Shown here one piece after another: positions 42,486 to 44,445 of a DNA stretch of 44,445 nt. The stretch is taken from contig JAMPFM010000021.1 in the NCBI GenBank assembly GCA_023664455.1, positions 1 to 44,445 on the forward strand, read 5' to 3'. Position numbers and translations under genes: made by a program. This DNA comes from Blautia sp. GTDB taxonomy: Bacteria > Bacillota > Clostridia > Lachnospirales > Lachnospiraceae. A model generated the notes under the pieces. That model was not told where the DNA came from. It worked only from the letters and a program-made list of their open reading frames with translations, and did no database searches. Every line of letters begins with the position of its first letter. The first letter of the stretch is position 1.

Positions 42486-44378
42486 CTATGCTTTGCGCTG
42501 CCATGCCAGAAACATCAGCACATACCATATCTGCTGACGCCAGATATCTCTTTCTAAGAAATCCGCCCATAGTTTCTGCACTGCGCCGGCATTTAATAAC
42601 GATTGTTCTTTTATCTTTTTTTCATCCAGAAGCTCCCCCGCCCATGAGCGCAGCGGCTCCTGTTTCAGCCACTTGTGCAGGGGAATCGCAAAGCCCGTCT
42701 TCGGACGCTCTATCAGCTCTTTGGGTACATATTGGTATAAAATATCACGCAATATTTTTTTGGTGACGCTTCCTTGTATTTTATAAGAAATCGGCAGACT
42801 CCACGCAAATTCTACCACGTCCTTATCCAGCATCGGCACCCTTGTTTCCAGCGAAACCGCCATCGCCGTTCTATCCACCTTCGTCAAAATATCGTCCGGA
42901 TGATACATCAGCATATCCATCAGCATCAGATTGTGCTGCGGGTCCTGCAAAAATCCGTCCGGATAGGCGTCCATCGCAGTAACGCAAGGCTCCCCCCTGT
43001 CACTAGGCTGTAATACCTCTTTCGATAACAACCCGATTCCTTCCCCGATTTCAGAACGCCGATACAAATCCTCGATGCCGGCTGCGCCAAGCAGCCTTGC
43101 CCTCGTCGCCATCGCGCCGCGCCTCCCAAAAGGGCTTCCCAGAATCACACGGCTAAGAGGCTTTCGGATTCCTAAAGGAATCCGCGCTATCCGCTGTCTG
43201 ATGCGCTCAATGGAAGAATAAGTAGAATACCCCCCAAACAGCTCGTCCCCGCCGTCACCGCTTAGCGATACCGTCACATGCTCTTTCGTCATCCGGCTGA
43301 CCAGATAAGTGGGAATCTGCGAGGAATCGGCAAAAGGCTCCCCGAACATGCCACTCAGTTTGGGAATCACTTCTTTCGCATCTTCTTCCGTAATATAAAG
43401 CTCCGTGTGCTCCGTTCCAAGATGCCCGGCAATCTGTTTTGCAATTTTGGCTTCATTAAATTCTTCTTCCTGCATTCCGATTGTAAAAGTTCTGACACGC
43501 CTGTCACTTACAGACTGCATCAAGGATACGATGGTGGAGCTGTCGATTCCTGCCGATAAAAATGCTCCCACCGGCACGTCCGCCACTAACTGTCCCCGGA
43601 TGGCGTCTTTCAATTTCCGCTCCAACTCCTTCGCCGCTTCTTCTTCCGTTCCGGTAAATAGATGTGTCTGCCCATAACGGGCTGCTTCCATCATCGACCA
43701 ATAAGCTTCTATTGTATAGCGCTCAAAAGGCGCTTCTATTTTTAAGATACTTCCGGGTTCCAGTTTATAGATATCCCGGTAGATGGAATAGGGCGCCGGA
43801 ATATAGCCGTAGCGGAAATAGGTTTCCAGGATTCCTTCATTGATTCCATTACAGAAGTTATTCATACTCGCCAGCGCATTTAAATCCGAAGCAAAGGCAA
43901 AGGTTTTATCCCCTACAAACCCATAATACAAGGGCTTTTCCCCCACTCTGTCCCTAGCTAAACATAACACTTGTTCTTCTTTATCGTATAGGGCGAGGGC
44001 GAACATTCCTTTACACATTTTCAAGGTCTCTTTCAGCCCATATGCAGAGACTGCTTCTAAAAGCGCCTCCGTATCTGAAGTCCCCCTAAAAGCAGCCGTC
44101 TTCTTTTCCTGTATCAATTTGTCCCTAAGTTTCCCGTAATTATAGATTTCTCCATTATAAGTCATTACATAACGCCCGTCATGTGACTCCATCGGCTGCG
44201 CGCCGCCGGAAGATAAATCCAGAATAGACAATCTCCGATGTCCAAGCACAACCCGCTTATTTTCCGTCGTCCAGACTCCCGACGCATCCGGTCCCCGATG
44301 ATACATACTCTCGTTCATCCTACGGATATTCTCTTCCCAATCAGATTCTCCGTTACAAAATCCCGCAATTCCACACAT
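42486..44378 (-). CDS. asnB: Asparagine synthase (glutamine-hydrolysing), AsnB type
   Basis: A 630-aa two-domain amidotransferase. Residues 1-~200 are the class II glutaminase: Cys2 in MCGIAGF is the nucleophile, with HRGPD at 27-31 and TYNGEIYN at 73-80. The synthetase half has the pyrophosphate loop LSAGIDSS at 274-281 and SGDGGDELFGGY near 370. The ATG at 44378 is chosen over 44384 because the catalytic Cys must follow the first Met; AAAGG is ten bases upstream. Paralogues in surface-glycan clusters are thought to amidate sugar acids or other acids, so the product here may not be asparagine. It is the first visible gene of the cluster. Confidence 0.9.
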   Translation of the reverse strand: MCGIAGFCNGESDWEENIRRMNESMYHRGPDASGVWTTENKRVVLGHRRLSILDLSSGGAQPMESHDGRYVMTYNGEIYNYGKLRDKLIQEKKTAAFRGTSDTEALLEAVSAYGLKETLKMCKGMFALALYDKEEQVLCLARDRVGEKPLYYGFVGDKTFAFASDLNALASMNNFCNGINEGILETYFRYGYIPAPYSIYRDIYKLEPGSILKIEAPFERYTIEAYWSMMEAARYGQTHLFTGTEEEAAKELERKLKDAIRGQLVADVPVGAFLSAGIDSSTIVSLMQSVSDRRVRTFTIGMQEEEFNEAKIAKQIAGHLGTEHTELYITEEDAKEVIPKLSGMFGEPFADSSQIPTYLVSRMTKEHVTVSLSGDGGDELFGGYSTYSSIERIRQRIARIPLGIRKPLSRVILGSPFGRRGAMATRARLLGAAGIEDLYRRSEIGEGIGLLSKEVLQPSDRGEPCVTAMDAYPDGFLQDPQHNLMLMDMLMYHPDDILTKVDRTAMAVSLETRVPMLDKDVVEFAWSLPISYKIQGSVTKKILRDILYQYVPKELIERPKTGFAIPLHKWLKQEPLRSWAGELLDEKKIKEQSLLNAGAVQKLWADFLERDIWRQQIWYVLMFLAWQRKA

Positions 44379-44394
44379 ATGCATTATGCCTTTC

Positions 44395-44414
44395 GTCGAG
44401 TAGACAGTCTCGAC
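44395..44414. other. Small hairpin just before the asnB ribosome site
   Basis: GTCGAG (44395-44400) and CTCGAC (44409-44414) form a 6-bp stem with an 8-base loop in the leader directly upstream of GAAAGG. It could affect ribosome access. The sequence beyond 44415 holds no complete gene. Confidence 0.35.
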
Positions 44415-44445
44415 ACTCCTTTCATTTTATTTCTAGCGTGAAAGG

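Noticed and set aside
1-44445. CRISPR arrays, tRNA/rRNA genes and insertion sequences
   Set aside because: No regularly spaced direct repeats, no RNA-gene signatures and no transposase frame were seen.

Overview
The window reads as part of a Gram-positive, Clostridia-type chromosome, most likely Lachnospiraceae. This is inferred from strong AGGA/GGAGG ribosome sites, low-to-medium GC, and Firmicutes-style exopolysaccharide genes; no marker gene is present, so the family is not proven. All supported genes lie on the minus strand and read from right to left.

Two blocks are visible. Positions 149-5609 hold a compact AT-rich island of four genes: a 63-aa small protein, a 197-aa protein of unknown family, a 1057-aa protein with an HExxH metallopeptidase motif, and an FRG-domain protein. 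It has its own consensus promoter (5581-5609), an internal terminator hairpin that overlaps the first stop codon (5199-5254), and a terminator at the end (149-184). ATGA overlaps and close spacing tie the last three genes together. The layout resembles an accessory or defence cassette and is the best candidate for an undescribed system here.

Positions 5854-44378 are a large cell-surface polysaccharide cluster that starts upstream of the right edge. In transcription order it holds asparagine synthase (AsnB type), GT2, GT11, a PglK-like ABC flippase, a GT11-like protein, a DUF6056-like membrane protein, a DUF5672 protein, GT17, a Wzy-like polymerase, an inserted MntA/HepT toxin-antitoxin pair, a large GT-C-like membrane protein, the membrane sugar-phosphate transferase that starts synthesis, GT4, two GT2, a pyruvyl transferase, Wzx, an inserted AlbA_2/Schlafen-type regulator, GT11, a second Wzy-like polymerase, a fused GT26-GT4 enzyme, GT4, a radical SAM protein, an HxRxxDF fucosyltransferase-like protein, a second PglK-like ABC flippase, a GT-D enzyme, GT4 and another GT-C-like membrane protein.

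Together these genes would build a lipid-linked repeat unit on undecaprenyl phosphate, decorate it (fucose-like, pyruvyl, perhaps amide groups), flip it and polymerise it. Three flippases, two polymerases and duplicated GT11 genes suggest that the locus makes more than one glycan or was assembled by merging two clusters. Nucleotide-sugar synthesis genes and Wzz/tyrosine-kinase regulators are not in the window. Several short repeats look like places of variation: a 13-bp tandem array, a 21-bp coding array, a C7 tract near a GT2 start, and a homologous intergenic element present twice.
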